A stretch of 54,301 bases of DNA from Luteitalea sp. (GTDB lineage: Bacteria; Acidobacteriota; Vicinamibacteria; Vicinamibacterales; Vicinamibacteraceae), in NCBI GenBank assembly GCA_009377605.1, contig WHTT01000015.1, positions 34,562 through 88,862 on the forward strand, written 5' to 3'. The translations under genes and the position numbers were made by a program. Below are positions 32,120 to 40,673 of the stretch, one piece after another. The stretch's first letter is position 1. Every line of letters starts with the position of its first letter. Under the pieces are notes generated by a model. That model was not told where the DNA came from. It worked only from the letters and a program-made list of their open reading frames with translations, and did not search any database.

Positions 32120-32626
32120 CTACTCGGACTCGATGACCGCTTCCCGCTGCGACTCGCGGCCCTCGAGCTCCGGATGACGCATCAGCGTCCGCGCGCACGC
32201 ATTGAACCGCAAGACCGCATCGTCATTGCCCGCCGGCCGCTGTGCCACGGCCAGCTCGAAGACCCTCAGCGCGGCCTTGAGCCAGTCATACGCGAGGAAG
32301 CCGCCGCCGGGGCCGCTCTGCGCGAGGTGTGCGCGTGCGCGTCGTTCGTAGACGATGCCCTCGTAGTACCGACGCTCGTATTCGCTGTCGAGGCGAGGAA
32401 CGAGGGAGAGCGCCCGGCTGACGTTTCCGCTGATGCCGTGGTCGCGGAACTGATCAGTGACGGCGAGCAGCATGGTGACCAACGCCCGCTGGTTGGCCGG
32501 CTCGGCCGAGAGGATGTCCTCACAGATGCTTTCGGCCATTTCGCCTTCGTTCAACAGGCGATAGCGCTCGGCCATGGCCAATGCAGCCGGGATCGCCTCC
32601 GTCGAGAGCGGCTTCGGCTCGTACAT
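32120..32626 (-). CDS. Conserved hypothetical helical protein
   Basis: 168 residues from the ATG at 32626, preferred because it begins with a regular MYEPKPLSTEAIPAALAMAE helix. The sequence is mostly helical with paired-helix spacing (AESICEDILSAEPANQRALV, AALRVFELAVAQRPAGNDDA) typical of tetratricopeptide-like proteins. No enzyme motif or signal peptide. A family seen in acidobacteria is possible but not confirmed. Confidence 0.7.
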   Translation of the reverse strand: MYEPKPLSTEAIPAALAMAERYRLLNEGEMAESICEDILSAEPANQRALVTMLLAVTDQFRDHGISGNVSRALSLVPRLDSEYERRYYEGIVYERRARAHLAQSGPGGGFLAYDWLKAALRVFELAVAQRPAGNDDAVLRFNACARTLMRHPELEGRESQREAVIESE

Positions 32627-32692
32627 GCAGACCTCCGAACGAATGGATAGGGGCATCATAGCAGCTTTGCGGCGTCGGGGGTTGGAGGAGTC

Positions 32693-32742
32693 AAGGGGTC
32701 AAGGGATCAAGGGATCAAGGGATCAAGGGGCAAAGGGCAAAG
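32693..32742. repeat. Degenerate TCAAGGGA tandem repeat
   Basis: About four 8-bp units of the type ATCAAGGG followed by GCAAAGG units. It is the inverse complement in type of the array at 32851-32925, about 110 bp away; together they could fold into a long hairpin upstream of frdA. Confidence 0.75.
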
Positions 32743-32850
32743 GATCGAGGGCAGGCGTGCGACGGTTCAAGCGCGCAAGGTATTCGTTGGAGAGCCGGCA
32801 GAGTCGGACCTAGCCCAAAACTGAGCGAGCTACCAGTTGCTGATCCCTAG

Positions 32851-32925
32851 ATCCCTTGATCCCTTGATCCCTTGATCCCTTGCCCCTTGCCCCTTGCCCC
32901 TTGCCCCTTGCCCCTTGATCCCTCG
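32851..32925. repeat. Mixed octamer/heptamer tandem repeat upstream of frdA
   Basis: Four ATCCCTTG units (32851-32882), five CCCCTTG units (32883-32917), and a final ATCCCTCG. The array ends 29 bp before the frdA ATG, where a promoter or leader would be expected, so copy number could influence frd expression. The rest of 32627-32954 holds no gene. Confidence 0.85.
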
Positions 32926-32954
32926 AACCTGTATGCTCTTCCGCGACTTTCCCA

Positions 32955-34709
32955 ATGGATCTCTTTTCCTGCGACCTGCTCGTGGTTGGCGGCGGTGGGG
33001 CGGGGCTGCGCGCAGCCATTGCGGCTGCCGAAGCGCAGCCAACCCTGAAGATCAGCGTCGTGTCGAAGGTGTATCCCATGCGGAGCCACACGGTCTCCGC
33101 GGAAGGCGGGGCGGCGGCTGTCATCAAGCCGGGCGACAGCCTCGATGAGCACGCCTACGACACGATCTCCGGCGGCGATTGGTTGAGCGATCAGGACGCC
33201 GTGGAGGCGTTCGTTCGCGAGGCGCCGGCCGAGATGTTACAGCTCGAGCACTGGGGCTGCCCGTGGAGCCGTGAGCCGGATGGCCACGTTGCTGTCCGGC
33301 CGTTCGGCGGCATGAAGGTCAAGCGGACCTGGTTCGCCGCCGACAAGACCGGCTTTCACATGCTGCACACGCTGTTCCAAACCAGCTTGAAATACGAGCA
33401 GATCCACCGGTTCGACGAGTACTTCGTGACGAAGTTGGTGGTTGACGACGGCCGGTGCCGAGGCGTGGTGGCGATCGAGCTGGCGACAGGTAAGGTCGTG
33501 GGGATCGCGGCGAAGGTGGTCATCCTGTGCACCGGCGGGTGCGGCAAGATCTTTCCGTTCACCACGAACGCCAGCATCAAGAACGGTGACGGGATGGCGC
33601 TGGCATATCGGGCGGGCGTGCCGCTCAAGGACATGGAGTTCGTTCAGTACCATCCGACCGGTCTTCCGTTCACGGGCATCCTGATCACGGAAGCCGCCCG
33701 CGCCGAGGGTGGATGGATGCTCAACAAGGAGGGTTATCGGTACCTGCAGGACTACGACCTCGGCAAGCCGGAGCCGACACCGGTGCTGCGCTCGATGGAG
33801 CTGGGCCCGCGCGACCGGCTGTCGCAAGCCTTCATCAAGGAGCAGGAAAGGGGCCGCACGCTGGAAGGGCCATACGGGCACTACGTGCATCTCGACGTGC
33901 GGCACCTCGGCAAGGATGTGATCGACAAGAAGCTGCCTTTCGTCCGCGAGCTGTGCCTCAAGTATGTCAATCTCGATCCGGTGACGGAGATGATACCTGT
34001 CCGGCCCGTCGTCCATTACATGATGGGTGGGATTCACACGGACCTCGACGGCGCGACGCCGCTGCCTGGCTTGTACGCCGCCGGTGAGGTGGCGTGCGTG
34101 AGCATCAACGGCGCCAACCGACTTGGCTCGAACTCGCTGACCGAGCTGCTGGTCTTCGGCGCGCGGGCGGGGAGAGCGGCGGCGGCCTTCAGCGTCGAGT
34201 CCCGTGACGGCTCATCCGCGGTGGCAACCCAGGCACACGACGAGGAGCAACGCCTCGAGCAGCAATTTCGGCGGCGCGAGCGCGCTGGATCCGGCAGCAC
34301 GGAGCGGATCGCGACGCTTCGGACCGAGATGCAGGTGGTGATGGAAGAGAGCGCGGGCATTTACCGGCACGCCGCTTCGCTCGAGCAGGGAGCCGCCCAG
34401 CTTCAACGCTTGCAGGAGCGTCTGACTCATGTGGGCGTGGACGACAGCAGCTATACGTTCAACACGGAGGTCACCGCTGCGCTCGAGTTGTCGTACATGC
34501 TCGATCTGGCTGCCGGCATCGTGCGCTCTGCCCTCGCGCGCACGGAATCGCGCGGCTCCCATCAGCGTACGGATTATCCCGATCGCGACGATACACGATT
34601 TCTTGCGCACTCCCTGGTCTATCGCACATCGTCAGGGGACCCGCGAATCGAGTACGCGCCCGTGACGATCACCCGATGGCCGCCCGGCAAACGCGTCTAT
34701 GGAAAGTAG
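32955..34709 (+). CDS. frdA: Fumarate reductase / succinate dehydrogenase flavoprotein subunit
   Basis: 584 residues, close to FrdA of quinol:fumarate reductases. FAD-binding [18 protein letters not shown] (10-27) is followed by [14 protein letters not shown], with H45 at the position of the covalently bound FAD. Catalytic-region motifs are [34 protein letters not shown] and [20 protein letters not shown]. It interconverts succinate and fumarate. The order with the iron-sulfur subunit and two short membrane subunits (FrdC and FrdD) identifies a fumarate reductase type operon, though direction in vivo cannot be told. No strong ribosome site precedes the ATG; a tandem repeat lies just upstream. 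Confidence 0.93.
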   Translation: MDLFSCDLLVVGGGGAGLRAAIAAAEAQPTLKISVVSKVYPMRSHTVSAEGGAAAVIKPGDSLDEHAYDTISGGDWLSDQDAVEAFVREAPAEMLQLEHWGCPWSREPDGHVAVRPFGGMKVKRTWFAADKTGFHMLHTLFQTSLKYEQIHRFDEYFVTKLVVDDGRCRGVVAIELATGKVVGIAAKVVILCTGGCGKIFPFTTNASIKNGDGMALAYRAGVPLKDMEFVQYHPTGLPFTGILITEAARAEGGWMLNKEGYRYLQDYDLGKPEPTPVLRSMELGPRDRLSQAFIKEQERGRTLEGPYGHYVHLDVRHLGKDVIDKKLPFVRELCLKYVNLDPVTEMIPVRPVVHYMMGGIHTDLDGATPLPGLYAAGEVACVSINGANRLGSNSLTELLVFGARAGRAAAAFSVESRDGSSAVATQAHDEEQRLEQQFRRRERAGSGSTERIATLRTEMQVVMEESAGIYRHAASLEQGAAQLQRLQERLTHVGVDDSSYTFNTEVTAALELSYMLDLAAGIVRSALARTESRGSHQRTDYPDRDDTRFLAHSLVYRTSSGDPRIEYAPVTITRWPPGKRVYGK

Positions 34710-34715
34710 GGCTGC

Positions 34716-35459
34716 ATGGCCTCGACGATCACGCTCGCCGTCACGCGCTACCGGCCGGAAGAGGAAGCCGAGCCAACCGTCCAGAGCTACACCGTTCCGT
34801 TCCGAAAAGACTGGGTTGTCCTCGATGCGCTGAACCACATCAAGGACACGCAGGACGGCACGCTGTCGTATCGGTGGTCCTGCCGGATGGGCGTATGTGG
34901 CAGCTGCGGGATGATGGTGAACGGATCACCGAAGCTGACCTGCGCGGCGTTTCTGTCCGACTATGCGCCGGGCCCGCTCCGCGTGGAACCGCTGCAGTTC
35001 TTTCCAATCATCCGTGATCTCGTTGTCGACGTCGGAGAGTTCCTGCACAAGCTCAAGAAGGTCAAGCCGTGGATCGTGCGTGCGGAGGAGGCGCCGCTTT
35101 CAGACGGGGAGTATCGTCAGACGCCCGATGAGCTCGACGCCTACAAGCAGTTCAGCATGTGCATCAATTGCATGCTTTGCTACGCGGCCTGTCCCGTCGT
35201 TGGCCTCGAGTCAAATTTCGTCGGGCCTGCCGCGATCGCGCTTGCACAGCGCTACAACCTGGACTCGCGCGATCAGGGGGCGCCCGAGCGGCTCGATCTG
35301 CTGTCGGATCACGAAGGTATCTGGGGTTGCGTGTTCGTGGGCGACTGCACGAAGGTGTGCCCGAAGAACGTCGACCCGGCCGGCTCCATCCAGCAGTACA
35401 AGCTCACGACTGCCATTGACTCGCTGAAATCCTGGCTGTTGCCTTGGGGGGCGCGATGA
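34716..35459 (+). CDS. frdB: Fumarate reductase iron-sulfur subunit
   Basis: 247 residues, starting six bases after frdA. Cysteines for the [2Fe-2S] cluster are C56, C61, C64 and C76. Those for the [4Fe-4S] and [3Fe-4S] clusters are C149, C152, C155, C159, C205, C211 and C215, matching FrdB/SdhB. It passes electrons between the flavoprotein and the membrane quinone site. Its stop overlaps the frdC start (ATGA). Confidence 0.94.
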   Translation: MASTITLAVTRYRPEEEAEPTVQSYTVPFRKDWVVLDALNHIKDTQDGTLSYRWSCRMGVCGSCGMMVNGSPKLTCAAFLSDYAPGPLRVEPLQFFPIIRDLVVDVGEFLHKLKKVKPWIVRAEEAPLSDGEYRQTPDELDAYKQFSMCINCMLCYAACPVVGLESNFVGPAAIALAQRYNLDSRDQGAPERLDLLSDHEGIWGCVFVGDCTKVCPKNVDPAGSIQQYKLTTAIDSLKSWLLPWGAR

Positions 35460-35938
35460 ACGGAGATACCAGCGGTGACGCCGGGTTCTCGCCTGTGCGC
35501 TCCGCCTCGACCGCTGGTCCGGCGGGCCATCTCTATACGCCGTATCACCCGAAGTGGTATAGGCGCCGGCTGTCGGTCTGGTGGTGGCTGCAGCAGGGGA
35601 GCTATGCCAGGTTCGTCATTCGCGAGCTCACGAGTGTCGCCGTCGCGTTCTTCGCGCTCGTCTTCCTGTGGCTGGTGTGGGCGCTTCGGCAGGGTCCAGA
35701 GGTGTATGCGCAGGTCGTCGATCGACTTGGTACGCCGCTCTGGGTCTGCGTCAGCGTGGCCGGCTTCGTTCTGGTGCTCTACCACACGGTGACCTGGTTC
35801 AACCTTGCGCCGGCAGCGATGGTCGTTCGCATCTCCGGAAAGCGCGTGCCGGACTGGGTGGTGGCCGGGGCGAACTACGCCGCGTGGGCGCTCATCTCTG
35901 CCATCGTTGCGTGGTTCCTCATTGGAGCGGGACAATGA
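35456..35938 (+). CDS. frdC: Fumarate reductase membrane anchor subunit C
   Basis: 160 residues from the ATG at 35456. After a hydrophilic head comes the FrdC signature ([20 protein letters not shown] then [19 protein letters not shown]). Three transmembrane helices follow: [38 protein letters not shown] and [20 protein letters not shown]. FrdC and FrdD hold the quinone-reducing site; no haem-binding layout was seen, as in the FrdABCD type. It overlaps the neighbouring genes at both ends by four bases. Confidence 0.9.
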   Translation: MNGDTSGDAGFSPVRSASTAGPAGHLYTPYHPKWYRRRLSVWWWLQQGSYARFVIRELTSVAVAFFALVFLWLVWALRQGPEVYAQVVDRLGTPLWVCVSVAGFVLVLYHTVTWFNLAPAAMVVRISGKRVPDWVVAGANYAAWALISAIVAWFLIGAGQ

Positions 35939-36288
35939 GCGAGCGACTGACACCGTTTCTCTGGCTGCTCTTCAGCGCGGGGGGGACCGTGGCGGCGTTG
36001 CTGTTTCCCATGCATGCCCTCCTGATCGCGTTGGCCTTCCCGTTGGGCTGGTTGCCGGCGCCCAGCTACGAGGCTCTGCACGCATTGGTCCAACATCCGA
36101 TCACGCGAATATATATATTCGTGCTGATTTCCCTGCCCCTCTTTCATTGGGCGCATCGCTTTCGCTATACCTTGTACGATGGACTTCAGCTCTATCACCT
36201 CACCAACTTCATTGCCGTTCTCTGCTACGGCGCCGCGCTGGCAGGATCGGCGGCGATGGCCTACGTCCTGTTGACCTTTGCACAGTAG
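35935..36288 (+). CDS. frdD: Fumarate reductase membrane anchor subunit D
   Basis: 117 residues with three transmembrane helices (FLWLLFSAGGTVAALLFPMH, IYIFVLISLPLFHWAHRF, FIAVLCYGAALAGSAAMAYV) and the FrdD-type stretch ALAFPLGWLPAPSYEALHAL. The His-rich loop LPLFHWAHRFRYTLYDGLQL resembles FrdD. The ATG lies inside the frdC stop (ATGA), completing a tightly packed four-gene operon. Confidence 0.9.
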   Translation: MSERLTPFLWLLFSAGGTVAALLFPMHALLIALAFPLGWLPAPSYEALHALVQHPITRIYIFVLISLPLFHWAHRFRYTLYDGLQLYHLTNFIAVLCYGAALAGSAAMAYVLLTFAQ

Positions 36289-36409
36289 CCCGCGTCCCTC
36301 GAGGAGCCTCCCGCGCGGCCTGACCGCCTCCGCCGTGGCTACGGCGAGTCCCCTCGTCCGTACGCGACCGGTTGGTGGCTCTGAGATAATCGACAGAAAG
36401 GAGGAGCCG

Positions 36410-37519
36410 ATGCCGTTGACGGTGACTCGCGACGTCGATGCCTTACTAACGCGGTTATCGCGATTCGAGCCATGCGATGCGCCCGTGCTGAGCCTTTACT
36501 TGAACGCACAGCCAGACGAGCACGGCCGCGATCACTTCAAGGCTTTCGTGAGGAAGGAGCTTCAGGAGCGCGTCGTTCAATTCCAGGCGTCGCGCGAGGT
36601 TCGCGACAAGCTCGAGACGGATGCGACGCGTGTCGAATACTTTCTGCGCGAGGAGCTCCAGCCCTCCGCAAATGGCGTCGCGCTCTTCGCCTGCAGCAGC
36701 GCAGGCCTGTTCGAGACCCTTCAGACCCAGGCGCCGTTCGAGGCGCATGCGTTGTATCTGACCCCCACACCTCACCTCTATCCGCTCGCGCGGCTGAGTG
36801 AGAAGTATCCGCGCTACGCCGTCCTGCTCACGGACACGAACACGGCGCGCATCCTCGTCTTTGCGCTCAACCGGCGCGTTGACGAGCAAGTCGTGGAGAG
36901 CCCGAAGACGGCGCGCACCAGCGGCAGCGGCTGGTCACAGATGCGTTACCAACGCCATGTCGATCACGAGCGCCTCCATCACGTGAAGGACGTGGTCGAG
37001 CGCCTGGAGCTCATCACGCGAGCAGACAAGATCGACAAGGTGGTGCTAGCGGGCGAGGAACGCGTGCTCCCAATGGTGCGCGATCAGTTGCCACCGGCGC
37101 TCGCCGCCCTGGTGGTCGACAGATTGCGCCTGGATGTCGGCGCGCCCGAGCGTGAAGTGTTGGAGCGTACGCTTGACGCGATTCGCCAGCGGCACGTGCG
37201 AACCGATCGGGAGATCGTCGAGCACACTTTCGATAATTACCAGGCGGGCGGCTTGGCGGTGGTCGGGCTCCAGCCCACACGCCGGGCGCTCGAGCGCGGG
37301 CAGGTGCACGTGCTGCTACTGTCGGCGCAGCCCGAGCCAGGCGATAACGGGTTCTCTCCGAACCAGCGGGAGAGCGGCCCAGGCGATCTCTCGGGAGAGG
37401 TTGCAGATGAGCTGCTGCGCCGCGCGCACCAGACCGACGCGCAGGTCCGGGTCATCGAGGACCCAGAGCTCTTGCGTAAAGTGGGAGGAGTGGCCGCGCA
37501 ATTGCGCTTCCGACTGTAG
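36410..37519 (+). CDS. Bacterial archaeo-eukaryotic release factor (baeRF) family protein
   Basis: 369 residues from the ATG at 36410, with AAAGGAGG upstream. The fold of eRF1 domains 2 and 3 is suggested by PVLSLYLNAQPDEHGRDHFK, LARLSEKYPRYAVLLTDTNT and ARILVFALNRRVDEQVVESP, then SGSGWSQMRYQRHVDHERLH and LAGEERVLPMVRDQLP. The catalytic GGQ of true release factors is absent; a GxGx2Q-like motif (SGSGWSQ) sits at the equivalent place, as in Vms1-like relatives. A role in ribosome rescue or nascent-chain release is plausible but unproven. Monocistronic, with a strong hairpin terminator after it. Confidence 0.82.
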   Translation: MPLTVTRDVDALLTRLSRFEPCDAPVLSLYLNAQPDEHGRDHFKAFVRKELQERVVQFQASREVRDKLETDATRVEYFLREELQPSANGVALFACSSAGLFETLQTQAPFEAHALYLTPTPHLYPLARLSEKYPRYAVLLTDTNTARILVFALNRRVDEQVVESPKTARTSGSGWSQMRYQRHVDHERLHHVKDVVERLELITRADKIDKVVLAGEERVLPMVRDQLPPALAALVVDRLRLDVGAPEREVLERTLDAIRQRHVRTDREIVEHTFDNYQAGGLAVVGLQPTRRALERGQVHVLLLSAQPEPGDNGFSPNQRESGPGDLSGEVADELLRRAHQTDAQVRVIEDPELLRKVGGVAAQLRFRL

Positions 37520-37526
37520 CCGAAGT

Positions 37527-37568
37527 GGAACCGGGTACCTTTTCGCGCCCGAAAAGATACCCGGTTCC
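37527..37568. terminator. Bidirectional hairpin terminator
   Basis: GGAACCGGGTACCTTTTCG pairs with CGAAAAGATACCCGGTTCC (19-bp arms, one mismatch, four-base loop). It is followed by GTTTTCT on the plus strand. It lies between two convergent genes, 7 bp after one stop and 5 bp from the other. A related half-site lies inside the start region of the metallophosphoesterase gene near 48370-48418. Confidence 0.82.
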
Positions 37569-37573
37569 GTTTT

Positions 37574-38914
37574 CTACCCGCGCAGCGTCTGCACGAGCTG
37601 ATAAATCCCGATCGCGATCATCGAGACGGCGGAGATCCAGAGCATCGCACCCCAGCTACGACCTGGGCGGAGATCGGCCGTGGTGCGATGGCGATGGAAG
37701 TACAGCGCCGCACCAGCGAGAAACGGCAGCATCACGCCCTGCCCGACGGCACCAACGATGACCAACGTGACCGGCCGCGGCCATAGCGTGTAAACGAGCG
37801 CTGACGCGAGGGGCAGCAGGACGCAAGCCCACTGTATGCCTCGGCGCCGATGTTGCTCGGTCTGCCAGCGCGCGACACGGGCGAGTCCCAACACATCGAC
37901 CAGGAGCCGTGCGTTCCCGGCCGTGGAGACGAAGAACGTCGAGTAGAGGACGACGAGCGCACCGCCGAGAAAGAACAGGGTGCTCCAGGGGCCGAGAGAG
38001 TCGCCGTACATGTGCGCGAGCGTGGGCACGAGCGCATCATCCGTCACCGGAGTGCCGCGGGCATGGAGCACGGCCGCTCCGAGCAAATAGAATGCGGCGG
38101 TTGCCGCCGCATAGACGGCCAGCGAGCACCAGGCATCCACCTGCATCACGCGTAGCCAGCCCCGAGCCCGGGCGCGCCACTCGGCCGTCTCGACGCGCGG
38201 GCCGACCTGCCGCCCATAGCCTTTCTCCAGGCACCAATAAGGGTAGTAGACCAGCTCCGACGCGCCCACGCCCGTAATGCCAAACGCGGCAAAGGCGACC
38301 GTGAACGACGGCGGCAGCGAGAAGCTCAGGCCTTCGGCGAGGTCGCCGGCGGTCACTCGGTAGGGCGTCCACTGCAAGGCAATCACCGCGACGATCGTGC
38401 AGAGCGTGAAGCCACCCACCATCATGGTCGACCAGCGTTCGACCGGCCGATAGCGCCCGGACCACAGCAACAGCACGCAGGAGGTCGTCACGAGCACCAC
38501 CCAGAAGCCTTGGGATTGCGCGAAGCCAAGCTCAGCGAGAACATTTACAATGCCGCCGATGATGCCGCCGACCTGAAGCACCGTGCCGACATACATCCCC
38601 AGCCATATCCAGACGACCCACGACACGCGCCAGCGCGGTCCTGGGATGCTATCGAGCGCCGCGAGCGTGGTGGTGTGCGTCGCGACGGCGTACCGCGCGA
38701 GCGCGATCTGCACGAAGACCTTGAGAAAGCAGCCGAGGATCACGAACCAGAGTAGGCCGAAGCCGACGTCTGCACCGAGCTTCGGCACGACGATGAGCTC
38801 CCCTGAGCCGACAATGCTTGCCGTGAGGATCAGCCCCGGTCCGAGCTGGGCGAGGGTGCCTGACAGCGAGCGGGGTGGCGGCTGCGCGACGGGTCCTTGC
38901 GGCGCGTCAGTCAC
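37574..38914 (-). CDS. Divergent Nramp-family transporter
   Basis: 446 residues with about eleven transmembrane helices. Similarity to Nramp Mn/Fe transporters is clear in LGPGLILTASIVGSGELIVV, GFGLLWFVILGCFLKVFVQI and AAFGITGVGASELVYYP. However, the TM1 metal motif DPGN is replaced by VGSGE, and the TM6 MPH motif by ASE. Known transporters with altered motifs carry other substrates, so manganese import should not be assumed. Overlaps the FAH-family gene upstream by four bases, in one operon. Confidence 0.83.
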   Translation of the reverse strand: MTDAPQGPVAQPPPRSLSGTLAQLGPGLILTASIVGSGELIVVPKLGADVGFGLLWFVILGCFLKVFVQIALARYAVATHTTTLAALDSIPGPRWRVSWVVWIWLGMYVGTVLQVGGIIGGIVNVLAELGFAQSQGFWVVLVTTSCVLLLWSGRYRPVERWSTMMVGGFTLCTIVAVIALQWTPYRVTAGDLAEGLSFSLPPSFTVAFAAFGITGVGASELVYYPYWCLEKGYGRQVGPRVETAEWRARARGWLRVMQVDAWCSLAVYAAATAAFYLLGAAVLHARGTPVTDDALVPTLAHMYGDSLGPWSTLFFLGGALVVLYSTFFVSTAGNARLLVDVLGLARVARWQTEQHRRRGIQWACVLLPLASALVYTLWPRPVTLVIVGAVGQGVMLPFLAGAALYFHRHRTTADLRPGRSWGAMLWISAVSMIAIGIYQLVQTLRG

Positions 38915-39714
38915 GGTTCCATGACAACCGGGTTGCTGAGCTCGCCAATCCCGTCGATGGCGACGGTGACCTGATCGCCCGGCTGAAGCCAGCGCGGCGG
39001 CGTCCGCGCCATGCCGACGCCTTGCGGCGTCCCGGTCAGGACCACGGTGCCCGGCAGTAGCGTCGAGCTCTCGCTCAGGAACGAGACGAGCGTCGCGACA
39101 TCGAAGATCATGTCGCTGGTGTTCGAGTCTTGCATGGTCTCGCCGTTCAAGGTCGTGCGTATGCCGAGCGCTTGGGGATCCGGAATCTCATCGGTCGTGA
39201 CGAGCGTCGGACCAAGCGGTGCGAAGGTGTCGAACGTCTTTCCCCGACACCACTGCCCGCCGCCGCGCTTGATCTGCCAGTCGCGGGCGCTGACGTCGTT
39301 CGCGCAGGTGTAGCCGAGCACGTAGTCGAGGGCCTTGTCTTTTGGTACATTCTTGCAACGCCGACCGATGACCACCGCCAGCTCGCACTCATAGTCCACC
39401 TCGGCGCTCGCGGCGACACGAGGCAGCTCGATGGGATCACCCGGGTGCTGAAGAGCGTTGGGCCCCTTCGCAAAGAGAATGGGCTGTGCCGGTACCTTGC
39501 CACCGGTCTCCTGGGCGTGTTGCGTGTAGTTCAGGCCAATGCACCAGATCATCGGCGGTTCGACTGGCGCAAGCAGCTTCTCGATCGTGACGACGCGGTC
39601 GGTCGGACGCGGGTGGTCGAACAGGTTGCCCTCGAGCAGCCGGGCGGAGTCGTCTGGCTGCAGGGCGGCGTGGACGATGCGATTCCCTTCGGTCAGGCAG
39701 CGAATAATCCTCAT
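38911..39714 (-). CDS. Fumarylacetoacetate hydrolase family protein
   Basis: 267 residues from the ATG at 39714. Motifs are MIWCIGLNYTQHAQETG, EVDYECELAVVIGRRCKNVP (the acidic pair binding Mg), YTCANDVSARDWQ (third metal ligand Asp) and VVLTGTPQGVGMARTPPRWL. Family members hydrolyse or decarboxylate C-C bonds of beta-diketo acids, or hydrate sugar-acid intermediates such as 2-keto-3-deoxy-L-fuconate products. Sugar-acid use would fit the glycosidase-rich setting but is inference. First gene of a pair with the Nramp-like transporter. Confidence 0.88.
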   Translation of the reverse strand: MRIIRCLTEGNRIVHAALQPDDSARLLEGNLFDHPRPTDRVVTIEKLLAPVEPPMIWCIGLNYTQHAQETGGKVPAQPILFAKGPNALQHPGDPIELPRVAASAEVDYECELAVVIGRRCKNVPKDKALDYVLGYTCANDVSARDWQIKRGGGQWCRGKTFDTFAPLGPTLVTTDEIPDPQALGIRTTLNGETMQDSNTSDMIFDVATLVSFLSESSTLLPGTVVLTGTPQGVGMARTPPRWLQPGDQVTVAIDGIGELSNPVVMEP

Positions 39715-39794
39715 GGGGCAAGATAATGCCACAAGCTGTTCGAATTGCGGTCACTGGCAGGGCAAGCCCATTGGCTTGCGGGATCATCTTGCCC
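39715..39794. repeat. Imperfect 80-bp palindromic element between divergent genes
   Basis: Outer arms (39715-39735 and 39775-39794) match with about four mismatches, sharing GGGCAAGAT. An internal perfect hairpin GCAAGCC-CATT-GGCTTGC lies at 39762-39779. It occupies the shared promoter space of the FAH gene and the DUF2461 gene. It could be a mobile palindrome or an operator. Confidence 0.6.
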
Positions 39795-39810
39795 AGGACG
39801 GAAAGGGGCT

Positions 39811-40563
39811 ATGCCCAGCATCTTCACCCCAGCGACGCTTCGGTTCCTTCGCGCGTTGAAGCGAAACAACGATCGAGATTGGTTCAAGGCCCATCGCGAC
39901 GAGTACGAGCGGTCCGTGCGCGCGCCGATGGTGGCGCTCATCGAGCGGCTGGCCGAGGAGCTGCAGCGCTTTGCACCGGATCTGGTCGCGTCTCCCCGCG
40001 AGTCGCTTTACCGGATCTATCGCGACACGCGCTTCAGCGCGGACAAATCGCCGCTCAAGACGTACGTTTCTGCCGTCTTCCCGTCACGCGGCCTGTCGAA
40101 AAAGAATGGCGCTGGCTTGTATGTCGAGGTGACGCCGAGCCACGTCTGGGCCGGCGGAGGGATCTATCGACCTCAGTCGCGCGAGCTCCTGCGCATTCGC
40201 GAGCACATTGCCGCTCACCTCGACCGCTTTCGCGCCATTGTCGACTCACCTCGCCTGGCGCGCCGGACGGGCGGGGTGAGCGGCGAGCGCCTGCAGCGTG
40301 TCCCGCGCGGTTTCAGCGTGGATCACCCGGCTGCGGAATACCTGAAGTTGAAGCAGTTTCTGGCTGGGCGTGAGTATCCCGCCGCGTTTGCCACGAGCCC
40401 ACGCTTCCTGCCGGCGCTCCTGGGGGTCTTCGAGGCTGTGGCGCCCCTCGTGACGTTCCTCAACGAACCGTTGCTCACGCCGCCCCGCGCGCCGCTCGGG
40501 TTGGATCTGCTGACGCCGATGCCCCCGAGCACGACGCGGCGGAAGGTGCGAGGTTCGAGGTAA
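39811..40563 (+). CDS. DUF2461 (TIGR02453) family protein
   Basis: 250 residues from the ATG at 39811. It opens FTPATLRFLRALKRNNDRDW FKAHR-type, then LYRIYRDTRFSADKSPLKTY and GLYVEVTPSHVWAGGGIYRP, the core of this conserved family of unknown function. The C-terminal part runs to ALLGVFEAVAPLVTFLNEPL. No signal peptide. Monocistronic. Confidence 0.9.
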   Translation: MPSIFTPATLRFLRALKRNNDRDWFKAHRDEYERSVRAPMVALIERLAEELQRFAPDLVASPRESLYRIYRDTRFSADKSPLKTYVSAVFPSRGLSKKNGAGLYVEVTPSHVWAGGGIYRPQSRELLRIREHIAAHLDRFRAIVDSPRLARRTGGVSGERLQRVPRGFSVDHPAAEYLKLKQFLAGREYPAAFATSPRFLPALLGVFEAVAPLVTFLNEPLLTPPRAPLGLDLLTPMPPSTTRRKVRGSR

Positions 40564-40632
40564 GAGGCCTTGACTGCCTGACCGGTTGGCCGCATAAATG
40601 AGCATTCGTCTCTCGAGGCACAGATGTAGGCC

Positions 40633-40646
40633 CGACCTTCAGGTCG
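40633..40646. repeat. Short REP-like hairpin
   Basis: CGACCT-TC-AGGTCG preceded by GTAGGCC, resembling in layout the GTAGGG-tailed palindromes at 2081-2191. It lies 28 bp before the glycosidase ATG. Confidence 0.5.
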
Positions 40647-40673
40647 AGCGCTGCCGGGATTATCGGACACCCC

